From positions 411,186-475,185 of the forward strand of contig NZ_LOCN01000007.1 in the NCBI RefSeq assembly GCF_001574435.1: a stretch of 64,000 bases of DNA, given 5' to 3'. Position numbers and translations under genes: made by a program. Position 1 is the stretch's first letter; each line of letters opens with the position of its first letter. The notes under the pieces are model-generated. The model worked only from the letters and a program-made list of their open reading frames with translations, was not told the origin of the DNA and made no database searches. The DNA comes from Moritella sp. JT01 (GTDB lineage Bacteria > Pseudomonadota > Gammaproteobacteria > Enterobacterales > Moritellaceae). Positions 38,748-47,153 of the stretch are shown here, in pieces.

Positions 38748-39742
38748 TTAAAATCACATATAAAAAAAATGTTCTTTTGGTTTCCCTCTTAATTTTTTGT
38801 TCGAATTTAATTTTATATTCGTTAAATAACAGAGCTGGAAGGCAAGAAATAAGCCAACGTGTTTTCTTGGGGACAATGAAGTCTTGGGTTAGATCTGAAG
38901 CATTTCTGGATGGCGTATATACATTCAACATTGAAAGTATAACAAAAAATATCAAGCACTTAATTGAATTTAATGATGAAAATAATTCGATGTCAGCAAT
39001 ATGTATAGCTATCAATTTAAAAAGCTTTTCAAACGAGGACGCAGTGTCTCATACCTATTGCTCTAAAGGATATACATTGTATTTATTAACAACTAAACAC
39101 CGAGGGTCTATAATTTCAGAAAAAGAAAATTTGACAATCGGCATGCTCAACCTAGGGAGCGCGAGTTGGTATATAACTGAATCTGATAATATACCATTTT
39201 ACTTACGTTCAGAGTTATATTGGTATTATGTGTTTATAATTACCTTTATTGAAACGCTTTTATTTTTTATTATAATGAAAAAAAAACACCAAGATGGTAC
39301 TAACTCAAAAACTGAGATAGCTGAAAGTCAAGAAAGTGATATTTTTAAAAAACTTGAAGAAGAAGTCTGCTGTTATCAATTAAAAATGATCAACATTAAC
39401 AAAATTATTGAAAGAAATAAGCGTGTCTTCGCTATCAACAAAAATGTTTTGTATGCTTCATATGATCACCCATACACCAATATATTATATACAAATGGAA
39501 AATTTGAGCGTTTGAGGTGTACACTTGCTGAACTAGAAAAATCTTTCCCATTGGATTTTATTCGTCTTAATCGGTCAACAATAGTTAATACTGAAATAAT
39601 TAAAGACTATAGTACTTTGACAACAGATACTAAGGCAGATAGATATAACCTTTCTTTAAACTTAAAAAATAACAACTCTTTACTCGAAGTAGGGAAAAAA
39701 TTTGAAAAATCTCTATTAGAAAGACTTTACTCTGGAAAATAA
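38744..39742 (+). CDS. Membrane-anchored LytTR transcription regulator
   Basis: This 332-residue protein has a membrane helix near the N-terminus (VLLVSLLIFCSNLILYSL). A periplasmic domain of about 140 residues follows, then a second helix (YYVFIITFIETLLFFIIM), a coiled segment, and a C-terminal LytTR DNA-binding domain (about 235-330). The LytTR markers are YASYDHPYTNILYTNGKFE, LAELEKSFP and FIRLNRSTIVNTEIIKDY. It is a one-component transmembrane regulator: the periplasmic part would sense a signal, perhaps through the binding protein encoded just upstream, and the LytTR domain would act at the inner membrane. It overlaps the preceding gene by four bases and precedes the SDR gene by six. Confidence 0.82.
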   Translation: MIKITYKKNVLLVSLLIFCSNLILYSLNNRAGRQEISQRVFLGTMKSWVRSEAFLDGVYTFNIESITKNIKHLIEFNDENNSMSAICIAINLKSFSNEDAVSHTYCSKGYTLYLLTTKHRGSIISEKENLTIGMLNLGSASWYITESDNIPFYLRSELYWYYVFIITFIETLLFFIIMKKKHQDGTNSKTEIAESQESDIFKKLEEEVCCYQLKMININKIIERNKRVFAINKNVLYASYDHPYTNILYTNGKFERLRCTLAELEKSFPLDFIRLNRSTIVNTEIIKDYSTLTTDTKADRYNLSLNLKNNNSLLEVGKKFEKSLLERLYSGK

Positions 39743-39748
39743 TAAATC

Positions 39749-40513
39749 ATGAACAACGTCTTAATTACATGTGCAACCAGTAATATGGGTTCAGAAGTTT
39801 CTAAAGCGATAAATCCAAAAGCCAATTTATTTATCACTGGTCGTGATGAAAAAAAATTATCAGAACTACACAAATCCTTGGTCGTAAATAGGCAAGGCTG
39901 TGTTACAACTGCAAAACTAGATTTTTTCAGTTCTGATTCGATAGACAAATGTGCTGAACTTGCAACAAACGGAGATGGTTTTGATGGTGTCGTCTTTATA
40001 ATTCCACGAATTCCAGCATCTTCTGAAGTATTTCCCGATGATGAAGTCTGGCGGGAGTTATATGAAAAATACTTTATTTTACCGTTGAGGTTATTAAGAA
40101 AATTAGTCGAAAAATCGGCTATCAACTCAGGTTGTAAAATAGTATTCATTTCCGGTCTTAGCTCCAAAACAGCACTTACAAATTACTCACTCAATAACTG
40201 CCTAAGAAGTGCCTGGCTGGGACAAGCGAAAACGATGGCACTTTCGTTAGCCTCTAACAAAATATCAGTAAATACGATTTCACTGGGCGGTGTCATGACC
40301 GAAAGTTACACAAATAAAATGCATACAAAGGCAAAAGCCAATAATCTCAGTTTTGAAAAATTGATGGAAAACGAAGTGTCGAATATTCCGCTACAAAAGT
40401 ATGCATCTGTTGACGATGTGACAGGCGCAATCCTCGCTTTGATGGGTCCATTATCTAATCACATGACTGGTCAGAATATACTATTGGATGGCGGTTTTAA
40501 TAAGTGTTACTAA
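39749..40513 (+). CDS. Short-chain dehydrogenase/reductase, atypical active site
   Basis: This 254-residue protein has the SDR Rossmann fold and the C-terminal ALMGPLSNHMTGQNILLDGG typical of enoyl/ketoacyl reductase-like SDRs. The nucleotide loop is CATSNMGSE instead of TGxxxGIG. The active-site Tyr146 is followed at the YxxxK position by Asn150, so the catalytic Lys is missing, and FISGLSS supplies the Ser region. It may be catalytically weak or act as a nucleotide-sensing partner. It is the last gene of the operon with the binding protein and LytTR regulator, six bases after the latter. Confidence 0.75.
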   Translation: MNNVLITCATSNMGSEVSKAINPKANLFITGRDEKKLSELHKSLVVNRQGCVTTAKLDFFSSDSIDKCAELATNGDGFDGVVFIIPRIPASSEVFPDDEVWRELYEKYFILPLRLLRKLVEKSAINSGCKIVFISGLSSKTALTNYSLNNCLRSAWLGQAKTMALSLASNKISVNTISLGGVMTESYTNKMHTKAKANNLSFEKLMENEVSNIPLQKYASVDDVTGAILALMGPLSNHMTGQNILLDGGFNKCY

Positions 40514-40565
40514 CCCTACTCGACGTTGTTGATCAAATAAGCTAATCTCAAACCAATTTTAGTTC

Positions 40566-40590
40566 ACGCTCTATATAAGCCATAGAGCGT
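40566..40590. terminator. Hairpin between convergent genes
   Basis: ACGCTCTAT / ATAGAGCGT (9 bp, 7-base loop) lies between the SDR gene and the convergent hydrolase gene and probably ends both transcripts. T runs are weak on both sides. Confidence 0.55.
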
Positions 40591-40612
40591 AAAATCATTC
40601 ACATATTAGGGT

Positions 40613-41527
40613 TTAAGGCTTAAGAATTCCTGCCAATGCTTTACCGACTTTTTCATTTTTAATGTTCAAATGCCCAGATGAAAATTCAGTTACATTTAAA
40701 TTCACAACTTGCTTCGTATTATCGTTGTCTATTTCAGTTAGCCCAGCAGGTTTATGATCAAGTATTGAACCTGCACCGTATGCACTCTTCAATACGTCAT
40801 CGTTATCGCTGTAGCAGTTAATAAGACACAGATCCGTGTGTTTTTCTAAGATAGGTGTCCATTGCTCTGTTTCTGCAGACACAGCACCTGCCAGTAGATA
40901 GCAAGCAGTGACTTTATTCGCATCAAGGTTGCTCAATGCCTGACAAGCAACTACCGTACCTAATGAATAACCCATTAAGATTGCACCCTGTAATTGATCA
41001 TCATCTTGTATTGCTTTCGCTAAATCATCCCCTGCATGCAATGTTTCGTTAAACGATTTATTCCAGTGTCCGACGAATTTATCCGTGACAATCTCACCAA
41101 CCAAAGTCGCAATATCCGCAGGACTCATATCTCTTGCCAACGTTGCGGCCGCCAACCATTTCTCTGCATCTGTATCTTTCATATCACCAGCAACGTTACT
41201 GTCATCAAGCGCTATATCGGTAACATTACCCGCGTTCCAGCGCACATGAACAATCTTGTTTTTAGGATACAATTCATCTACAACACTTAGCCAATCTGAC
41301 ATGTATTTACCCTCTTGCGAGAGGTAACCATTAATAACAAGAATACAAGGAAACGCACCTTCTCGCACTGTTGCTAATGTTATTGAAGATGACTCTCTGG
41401 CGATAAACTCGTCATGATCATGTGAAGGTAAAAGTCCTTTTATTTTATCGAGTACTTGGCTTACTAATACGCCATTTTGTTCGATGTCTTTCGCTATATT
41501 AAGTTTGCTTTCAAATAAATTTTTCAC
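40613..41527 (-). CDS. Alpha/beta-hydrolase fold protein, unknown substrate
   Basis: This 304-residue protein has a nucleophile elbow GYSLGTVVACQAL, an upstream strand CILVINGYLSQEGKYMSDW and a late histidine in EFSSGHLNIKN. The arrangement is like DUF726-type hydrolases, which act on intracellular or surface esters; the match is by eye and tentative. It has no signal peptide. It is convergent with the SDR gene and monocistronic. Confidence 0.6.
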   Translation of the reverse strand: MKNLFESKLNIAKDIEQNGVLVSQVLDKIKGLLPSHDHDEFIARESSSITLATVREGAFPCILVINGYLSQEGKYMSDWLSVVDELYPKNKIVHVRWNAGNVTDIALDDSNVAGDMKDTDAEKWLAAATLARDMSPADIATLVGEIVTDKFVGHWNKSFNETLHAGDDLAKAIQDDDQLQGAILMGYSLGTVVACQALSNLDANKVTACYLLAGAVSAETEQWTPILEKHTDLCLINCYSDNDDVLKSAYGAGSILDHKPAGLTEIDNDNTKQVVNLNVTEFSSGHLNIKNEKVGKALAGILKP

Positions 41528-41710
41528 TAAAAATATCCTAATAAGAATCTTAAATGCGTTAATGAATGGTTAATCGATTTGTCTGCATGTACTACGACAA
41601 TATCCATATCAGTCGGTAAATTAGCAATATTATGGCGTAATTTAAATCTTTATTAACATATCTTCGATGTATGTGGCATTCCTGATTTCAACAAAACGAC
41701 CTAAAACGCT

Positions 41711-42061
41711 ATGCTTAAAACAACAGCGCGCCACATAGAAGGGACAACCTTGCGTAATGAGCTACTCGCCGTTAATGGTATCGGCCCAGAAACTGCTGAC
41801 TGCATTCTTGTTTATGCACTGGATAAGCCTTTTTTCATCATCGACAATTATACCCGCCGCATCCTACATCGCATAGGATTCGAACTACCTACGGGTTATG
41901 ATAAACTCAGATTAATGCTAGAACATAACATCCCACCAAACATCACAACCTATCAGCAATACCATGCTTTGCTGGTTGAACACGCCAAAAACTACTGCAC
42001 CCAGATTCCTCGATGTCAGCATTGTCCGCTTAGTGAGTGTTGCCACAAAAAGATTGAATGA
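41711..42061 (+). pseudogene. 5'-truncated endonuclease III-like/MagIII-type DNA glycosylase
   Basis: The frame encodes 116 residues that match only the C-terminal half of an HhH-GPD glycosylase: helix-hairpin-helix LLAVNGIGPETADCILVYAL, catalytic-Asp region FIIDNYTRRILHRIG, and a cysteine cluster for the iron-sulfur loop (YCTQIPRCQHCPLSECC). Full members are about 210-220 residues. The missing N-terminal helical half is not found upstream, where an in-frame stop lies three codons before the ATG. It is probably a remnant left by a deletion or recombination; an active short form seems unlikely. Confidence 0.7.
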
Positions 42062-42307
42062 CGCTGAATACAGACATAATACTTGAGGGTGCGTTCAGGC
42101 TTCTCCACTGTTCAATTTTGATATTAATAACAAATTGGAAACTCGTTCAGGTAGTACATCATGTTGTTCCCAGTAATGATTAATTCATACTTTTCTAGTC
42201 CGTAAGATTATTTTTAAAGTGATATATTTACAAGCGCTTCGAGGTGACACCAGCCCCAAATAAAGGCTGTTTTGGCGGGCCATGTATCAAGGATGTAAGG
42301 TTAAATA

Positions 42308-42826
42308 ATGTTTATACGAAATTTATTATTTATATTTATAATGGCCTCTTCAATGAGTGCTCATGCGGTTTCAAATGACTATGTAACTTATGGTTACAAC
42401 CTTCTTCAACAGCAATTTGTTGATTTTACCGACAAGCATGCGAAATGTTCAGAGACAGGAAAAAAAGAACGAATATCTGATTCAAGCATTAAGCAATTAA
42501 AAGCGCTACCAGCCATTGCGGCTGAAGGGTTAGGCTTTCTGTCTATTGTCGCTATAAATGAATGTTCGCAGCCAGAATTGAGTGAACTAATGAGAGTTCT
42601 ACTGACATTAGAAGATCTAAATCGAAGCGCTAATGTGAGTTATATATCGGATTATATTTTAACAATTAAGAAAGTAGCGTTTATCAAATTTGATCTTTAC
42701 TCGCAGAAAAGATTTGATGCATTGCCAATCGATATTAGAAATATCCTCCTTTCGATGGAGGATATAAAAAAGCCATTTAATGTTATGGATACATACGACA
42801 GAACATGGGGGGAAGCACAAAAATAA
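42308..42826 (+). CDS. Secreted protein, unknown function, 172 residues
   Basis: The N-terminus is a signal peptide (LLFIFIMASSMSAHA, then VSND). The mature protein is mostly helical with two cysteines (HAKCSETG and INECSQPEL). I recognise no family. It is the first of a group of small same-strand genes ending at 43706, in an AT-rich stretch between a glycosylase remnant and the methyltransferase-HNH gene. Such clusters can hold toxin-immunity genes, but nothing here proves it. AAGG lies close to the ATG. Confidence 0.55.
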   Translation: MFIRNLLFIFIMASSMSAHAVSNDYVTYGYNLLQQQFVDFTDKHAKCSETGKKERISDSSIKQLKALPAIAAEGLGFLSIVAINECSQPELSELMRVLLTLEDLNRSANVSYISDYILTIKKVAFIKFDLYSQKRFDALPIDIRNILLSMEDIKKPFNVMDTYDRTWGEAQK

Positions 42827-42839
42827 TCATGATCACGAT

Positions 42840-42986
42840 TTGAATATTACACTTACGTTTGCATACCTAACTAGCATATTGGAACCATACGAATGTCTTA
42901 TGGCTCCTAGTTTTGCCTTTGAATTAACATTATTAGTAATAGAAGGGACAGATAATAGCAAATCAAAAAATAAGTATAGAGAATGA
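42840..42986 (+). other. Possible short frame between two hypothetical genes
   Basis: A 48-codon frame beginning at a TTG encodes a hydrophobic stretch (LTFAYLTSILEPYECLMAPS) and a Lys-rich tail, overlapping the next gene by 32 bases. It has no ribosome site. It may be the 5' part of the next gene after a frameshift, a coupled small gene, or noise. Confidence 0.3.
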
Positions 42987-43347
42987 GTCAATCTCGCTTT
43001 TTCTGAAAAACGGTAAGCAGAGCCAACAAAAGATCTCTGATCTAGATAGCTTCTACTCACTCATTAGTGGCAGCGAAATTGTCGGTAACAATTCAAATTG
43101 CGACTTACTCGTATTCAAAGATGAAATGTGGTTAATACCTGAATTTACAAGCGGGTCAGATGAGCTTATGCGTTTATTTGAACAGTTGAATAGAGAAAGC
43201 AATAAAGCGTTCACTGCGACATTAGACAATCTTCCTTATAGCTGGCGCACAACTTTATTTATCCTACCTGGTATAGAGCCTAATCTACAGGTTCTACCCC
43301 GTTCAGAGTTTGATAAGATCAAAGGCAAATTAATGGTCGTCGAATAA
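42955..43347 (+). CDS. Hypothetical protein, 130 residues, probable ATA start or frameshift
   Basis: Only the last 73 codons, from ATG 43126, have a conventional start, but the same frame is open and protein-like from 42955: (M)ANQKISIENESISLFLKNG, then DLDSFYSLISGSEIVGNN. AAGGG lies about eight bases before the ATA at 42955. The C-terminal part reads like a compact soluble domain (LVFKDEMWLIPEF ... WRTTLFILPGIEPNLQVL). Alternatives are a frameshift from the short frame that overlaps it, or a start at 43126. The family is unknown. The lipoprotein gene starts two bases after its stop. Confidence 0.5.
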   Translation: MANQKISIENESISLFLKNGKQSQQKISDLDSFYSLISGSEIVGNNSNCDLLVFKDEMWLIPEFTSGSDELMRLFEQLNRESNKAFTATLDNLPYSWRTTLFILPGIEPNLQVLPRSEFDKIKGKLMVVE

Positions 43348-43349
43348 AA

Positions 43350-43706
43350 ATGAAGATACTAAATGTTTTTTTAATGGCTTTATTTCTTTCCTTAGCTGGT
43401 TGCGGTGACCAAGTTATCGAAAATTCTGAACCTGATAGGGCAGCAACGATCCCCAGTAGTGCAATTTGGGTCGGCGGTCACGATGGCGGTGTTTTTATCT
43501 CAATAACCAAACCAACTGATACAGATAAAGAGGTTTATTGGGGTGAAATTTTTTATGCTTCAGGAGATATAGCTTACAAGGGACACATGAGCTTATTTCC
43601 TAAAGAAAATGATGGGTTTGATATAAATAATCAATCATCCTATCAAGGCTGGGATGGTGATACGCTTTATATCATAAACAATCAATCACTTAAGATTGTG
43701 GAGTAA
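43350..43706 (+). CDS. Small lipoprotein, unknown function
   Basis: This 118-residue protein has a signal peptide and lipobox LSLAGC. The mature part is beta-rich with no further cysteine (WVGGHDGGVFISI ... YWGEIFYASGDIAYKG). It probably sits in the outer or inner membrane facing the periplasm. It begins two bases after the preceding gene, so the two are co-translated. A convergent methyltransferase-HNH gene ends 26 bases away. No family is recognised. Confidence 0.6.
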   Translation: MKILNVFLMALFLSLAGCGDQVIENSEPDRAATIPSSAIWVGGHDGGVFISITKPTDTDKEVYWGEIFYASGDIAYKGHMSLFPKENDGFDINNQSSYQGWDGDTLYIINNQSLKIVE

Positions 43707-43732
43707 GTTCTGCAAGTAATTCAAAGGGAGTG

Positions 43733-45457
43733 CTAACCCCACTCCCTCAGTTGCTGCATTTCTTTTAATCGCCCGCGTTGTAATTCCAGCGCTTCAAAAA
43801 GATCATCAATAGACGTATTGTTCGTCGTGAGTCCAGGTAAAGCAATATTCGCTTCGGCAAAGAAGCGAGTCGACTGCGTATTATCATTTGTCCAAGCTTG
43901 TTGCCACCAATCTGTAATACGTAATTTAGCGTCTTTGAGCTTTTTGGCTGTGGGTAAGCTATCACTCTTCTGACCATTCACTTTGCAATCACTCGGCAGT
44001 AAATTCCACAGATCGTTATTCGGCCAGCGTGAAAACGGCATACAATGATCTATTGCAAACTTTTGTTTTAAAACTTTGCCAGACCAGACACATTGCTGGC
44101 TTTGTGTCTGTTGTAATAATTCCAAACGTTTACGGCTCTCAACAGTAGAACGCTTAGCCTCTAACCAATCTAACGAGCTAACGATTGCGAGTTGTTGTTC
44201 AGGGTTCTTGTTACCCTGATATCCCTTCATGGTTTTCATCCACTCACTGACAAGAACAGGTTCAACCCAGCAAGCGTAACGACTAAAAGCATTCCATATT
44301 GTTTCAGGCAATGACAGTTCGCCCCATTGAGATAAAGACGCCATATCTAAAAACAAACTGTCTTTAGCGCGTACCGTTTTACTATCGACTTCAAATACAT
44401 TGATTTCACTGTTCGGCAAGGTGATGTGTTTACACGGCATTTCTTTAATGTTGCTGACTGCTGCGGATAATGTTCGGTGCAGTGCGATAGCATCTTCACC
44501 AACAAAAAGATGGCCGATACGATAATCTGTAGCAGAACGATGAGTTAATAAGTGCCAACCATCATCTTTCATAAAACCCATATTCGGTTTTTTGTTCGGG
44601 GTCTGATATAAGCCATGATCATCAATCAGTATCTTGTATTGATGACACCAATACAAAGCCACCAGCCCTACAGGTAATATGACTCGCATTCCCTGTGGAC
44701 TATCTTCACGACGAATAACCGCACCAGGGTGACCATCGGCAATGCGTAATAGCACTCGCATTAACGCCAGTTTATGTGTCGCAGATTTACCATCATTCAA
44801 TGCGACATGGCGAATAAAAGGAAATGCACCAAAACCATCATCAGGTAACTGCAATACTACGGTTTGCCAATGAACGCTATCACGTCCAAGTTTGTCGCTA
44901 TCATGCTCTGTTTTAAGCACGACAGACAAACCAACGGTCTTAGCAAGTAGTTCTAACTCTTCAGTACTGACATCATGCATTTTACGTTCATCACCACTGG
45001 GGCCATGACGTAGCGAGATAACTAATTTAGCTCCGGGTTTGAGTAAATTGGCTAGTTTTCGAATAGCACGCGGTCGATCGCTTTTCGGGATATGCATCCA
45101 CACAGCACTAAGCAGGATAAGATCAAAACTGACTTCTTGGCGACTGACAACATCTAGTGCAGGTAATGAGTCTTCTACCCACTTTACATTCAAACCCTGC
45201 GTTTGTTGCTGGCCTATTTCGGCTAATAATTTAGCAGGCTCGACAGCAACAATACTAATGTCGCTTACTTGTCCTTGCTCAGCGAGATATCGACTATCAC
45301 GCCCTGCCCCAGCACCTAAGTCAAGAATACGCGCGTTAGATTTGTTTAGAATTGGCGGTAAGAATTCAGCCCATGCGGCATGCACTTCTTCGAAGGATTT
45401 TGATAAGTATTGTTCGGCAAGTTGTTGAGCATTATCGTCATAAAATTGGGTGTGCAT
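43733..45457 (-). CDS. SAM methyltransferase - HNH endonuclease fusion
   Basis: This is a 574-residue protein in three parts. Residues 1-200 are a class I SAM methyltransferase (ARILDLGAGAGRDSRYLAEQG, then FDLILLSAVWMHI), of the type 11/25 small-molecule kind, without the NPPY/DPPY motif of DNA methylases. Residues 210-430 are a helical middle part starting ATHKLALMRVLLRIADGHP, seen next to some HNH nucleases. Residues 452-500 are an HNH nuclease: a Cys, FAIDHCMPFSRWPNNDLWNLLP with His471 and Asn485, and VNGQKSDSLP. A nuclease fused to a methyltransferase suggests genome defence or a conflict role, but that is inference. It is a single gene without toxin-antitoxin partners. Confidence 0.8.
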   Translation of the reverse strand: MHTQFYDDNAQQLAEQYLSKSFEEVHAAWAEFLPPILNKSNARILDLGAGAGRDSRYLAEQGQVSDISIVAVEPAKLLAEIGQQQTQGLNVKWVEDSLPALDVVSRQEVSFDLILLSAVWMHIPKSDRPRAIRKLANLLKPGAKLVISLRHGPSGDERKMHDVSTEELELLAKTVGLSVVLKTEHDSDKLGRDSVHWQTVVLQLPDDGFGAFPFIRHVALNDGKSATHKLALMRVLLRIADGHPGAVIRREDSPQGMRVILPVGLVALYWCHQYKILIDDHGLYQTPNKKPNMGFMKDDGWHLLTHRSATDYRIGHLFVGEDAIALHRTLSAAVSNIKEMPCKHITLPNSEINVFEVDSKTVRAKDSLFLDMASLSQWGELSLPETIWNAFSRYACWVEPVLVSEWMKTMKGYQGNKNPEQQLAIVSSLDWLEAKRSTVESRKRLELLQQTQSQQCVWSGKVLKQKFAIDHCMPFSRWPNNDLWNLLPSDCKVNGQKSDSLPTAKKLKDAKLRITDWWQQAWTNDNTQSTRFFAEANIALPGLTTNNTSIDDLFEALELQRGRLKEMQQLREWG

Positions 45458-45551
45458 AGCTAATCTTAACCTCAGATTTGAATGCGTGGGGACTGAGGTA
45501 GATTAGCATAATAGGTATTCTAAATATATATAGGTAGATCAGTACGTTTGA

Positions 45552-45746
45552 TTAGTCGTTAATCACTTTAACACGCCCAACATCACCACTTTCTAAACGC
45601 ACTTTAATACCGTGGGGATGATTCGGTGAATTAGTAAGAATGTCTTTCACGATCCCGTCGGTCAAGTTACCACTGCGTTGATCTTGTTTCAGTACAATTG
45701 ATACTGATAAGCCTTTTTTGATATCAGATCTGTTCGTTCCGCTCAT
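45552..45746 (-). CDS. YwbE family protein
   Basis: This 64-residue protein matches YwbE/DUF2196 proteins: NRSDIKKGLSVSIVLKQDQRSG, then GIVKDILTNSPNHPHGIKVRLESGDVGRV. It is a small beta-barrel-like cytoplasmic protein of unknown function found in many bacteria. The length is typical. It lies alone between the methyltransferase-HNH gene and the two-component system. Confidence 0.88.
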   Translation of the reverse strand: MSGTNRSDIKKGLSVSIVLKQDQRSGNLTDGIVKDILTNSPNHPHGIKVRLESGDVGRVKVIND

Positions 45747-45815
45747 GTTTTTTTCCTATTAAAATCAGTGTTAGATTATACTGGCAGTGAGTTTGCCTTA
45801 TGACTGGGTGTTAGG

Positions 45816-47153
45816 TCAATGACGCGGTTCGAAATAAACAACGACTTGGCTACCATCATTATTGTCTGACGAAAGATGAAGCTGCCATTCTTGCTGCTCT
45901 ACAATTTTTTGGACTATATCTAAACCAATGCCAAACCCTTGCCCCTGAGATACGCCACGTTCAGTCACATTTTGCTCATAGTCAGCTAAACCAGCACTCG
46001 TATTCGTAATTGACACAATAAGACCCGAAAGCTGCACCCGCACTATACCTGATAAAGTATGCTCAAATGCATTACGTATCAGGTTACTCAACACAATTCG
46101 ACACAGTGACACAGGTAGTTCACGTGATGGGCTGTCATCAACGACAAGCTCAACGTCAACGTCTTTTCCTTTCAACAAATACTTGTGTTCATCAATAATC
46201 ACTGTGGCTAATTGCTCAAGGTCTACTGTTTCTAGCAGCGTTGACGTTCCACTTTTCCGGCTTAGTAATAACAGCGCTTCGGTCATCTCCGCCATATTTT
46301 TATTGGCGCGTCGAATATGCGTGTATTGGTCAGCAACATTTGTCTTACCTTGGGCCGTTCTTAAATCAATAATATCTAACGCAGAAGACACAACAGCAAT
46401 GGGCGTGCGTAACTCATGACTGGCGTTTTGCAAAAACTGCTTTTCTCTTTGATGGTATTGATGGATACGCCCCATTGTCTGGTGCAATGTATTCGCCACT
46501 TCACCAATTTCAGTTTTATCATTCATAACCGCAAACGACAGTTCCGGATTACTCTCATCAAGGCTTTTTGCCATAACAGACAGCTCATGCAATGGGTTTA
46601 ACACCTTACTGATTAAACGCCGCGCTACCCAATACACCAAAAATATAGCTAACAGAGTAATAACGATAATGGAAAGAGGCACATTTAATAACGGCTCTCG
46701 TTTTGGAACGCCCGTTAAGCCCTTTTGAGGCGTGTCGTTATAAAGTAAGTAAAGCTTGTCTGTGGTATTTTTTATCGGATGCATAAACAAAAAATAGACA
46801 GCGTCAGGACGAGAAAACTTGACCAGTTGATCACCATCATTCACTGCAAGACCAAAGTCCTTCATGCCATCAATATCAAACAAACTGGCTATTTCGCTGG
46901 GAATCGACCCACGACCAACAAAAACAGAATAAGCCCCATCCCTAGGTAACGGCACGTTTTGGTTTAGCTCAACCTGCTTAGCATAATGACTGGCCATCGG
47001 CATCATAGTCCGGTGCATCGTGGTACCAACCGCAACAAAAAAAAGCTGATACAGTAAGAATGAAAACACAATAACCAGCAAACCTATGCTGACCGCTAAC
47101 TGTTTCTTGAACTGATATTTTAAGCTATTTCTATGCTTCATCTTGCTCACCAT
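45816..47153 (-). CDS. Sensor histidine kinase
   Basis: This 445-residue inner-membrane kinase has two helices (around 21-42 and 160-177) flanking a periplasmic domain of about 115 residues. A HAMP linker, a DHp domain with phospho-accepting His246 (NASHELRTPIAV) and a GHKL ATPase with NLIRNAFEHT and GFGIGLDIV follow. It overlaps the regulator gene by 23 bases, so the two are coupled. The genes 48019-51579 divergent from it carry a shared operator and are its likely regulon. The signal is not known. Confidence 0.92.
   Translation of the reverse strand: MVSKMKHRNSLKYQFKKQLAVSIGLLVIVFSFLLYQLFFVAVGTTMHRTMMPMASHYAKQVELNQNVPLPRDGAYSVFVGRGSIPSEIASLFDIDGMKDFGLAVNDGDQLVKFSRPDAVYFLFMHPIKNTTDKLYLLYNDTPQKGLTGVPKREPLLNVPLSIIVITLLAIFLVYWVARRLISKVLNPLHELSVMAKSLDESNPELSFAVMNDKTEIGEVANTLHQTMGRIHQYHQREKQFLQNASHELRTPIAVVSSALDIIDLRTAQGKTNVADQYTHIRRANKNMAEMTEALLLLSRKSGTSTLLETVDLEQLATVIIDEHKYLLKGKDVDVELVVDDSPSRELPVSLCRIVLSNLIRNAFEHTLSGIVRVQLSGLIVSITNTSAGLADYEQNVTERGVSQGQGFGIGLDIVQKIVEQQEWQLHLSSDNNDGSQVVVYFEPRH

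Noticed and set aside
38722-39015. 97-codon minus-strand hydrophobic frame over the LytTR gene start
   Set aside because: It is the reverse of a membrane-helix region; the plus-strand gene overlaps its neighbour by ATGA and has a clear LytTR domain.
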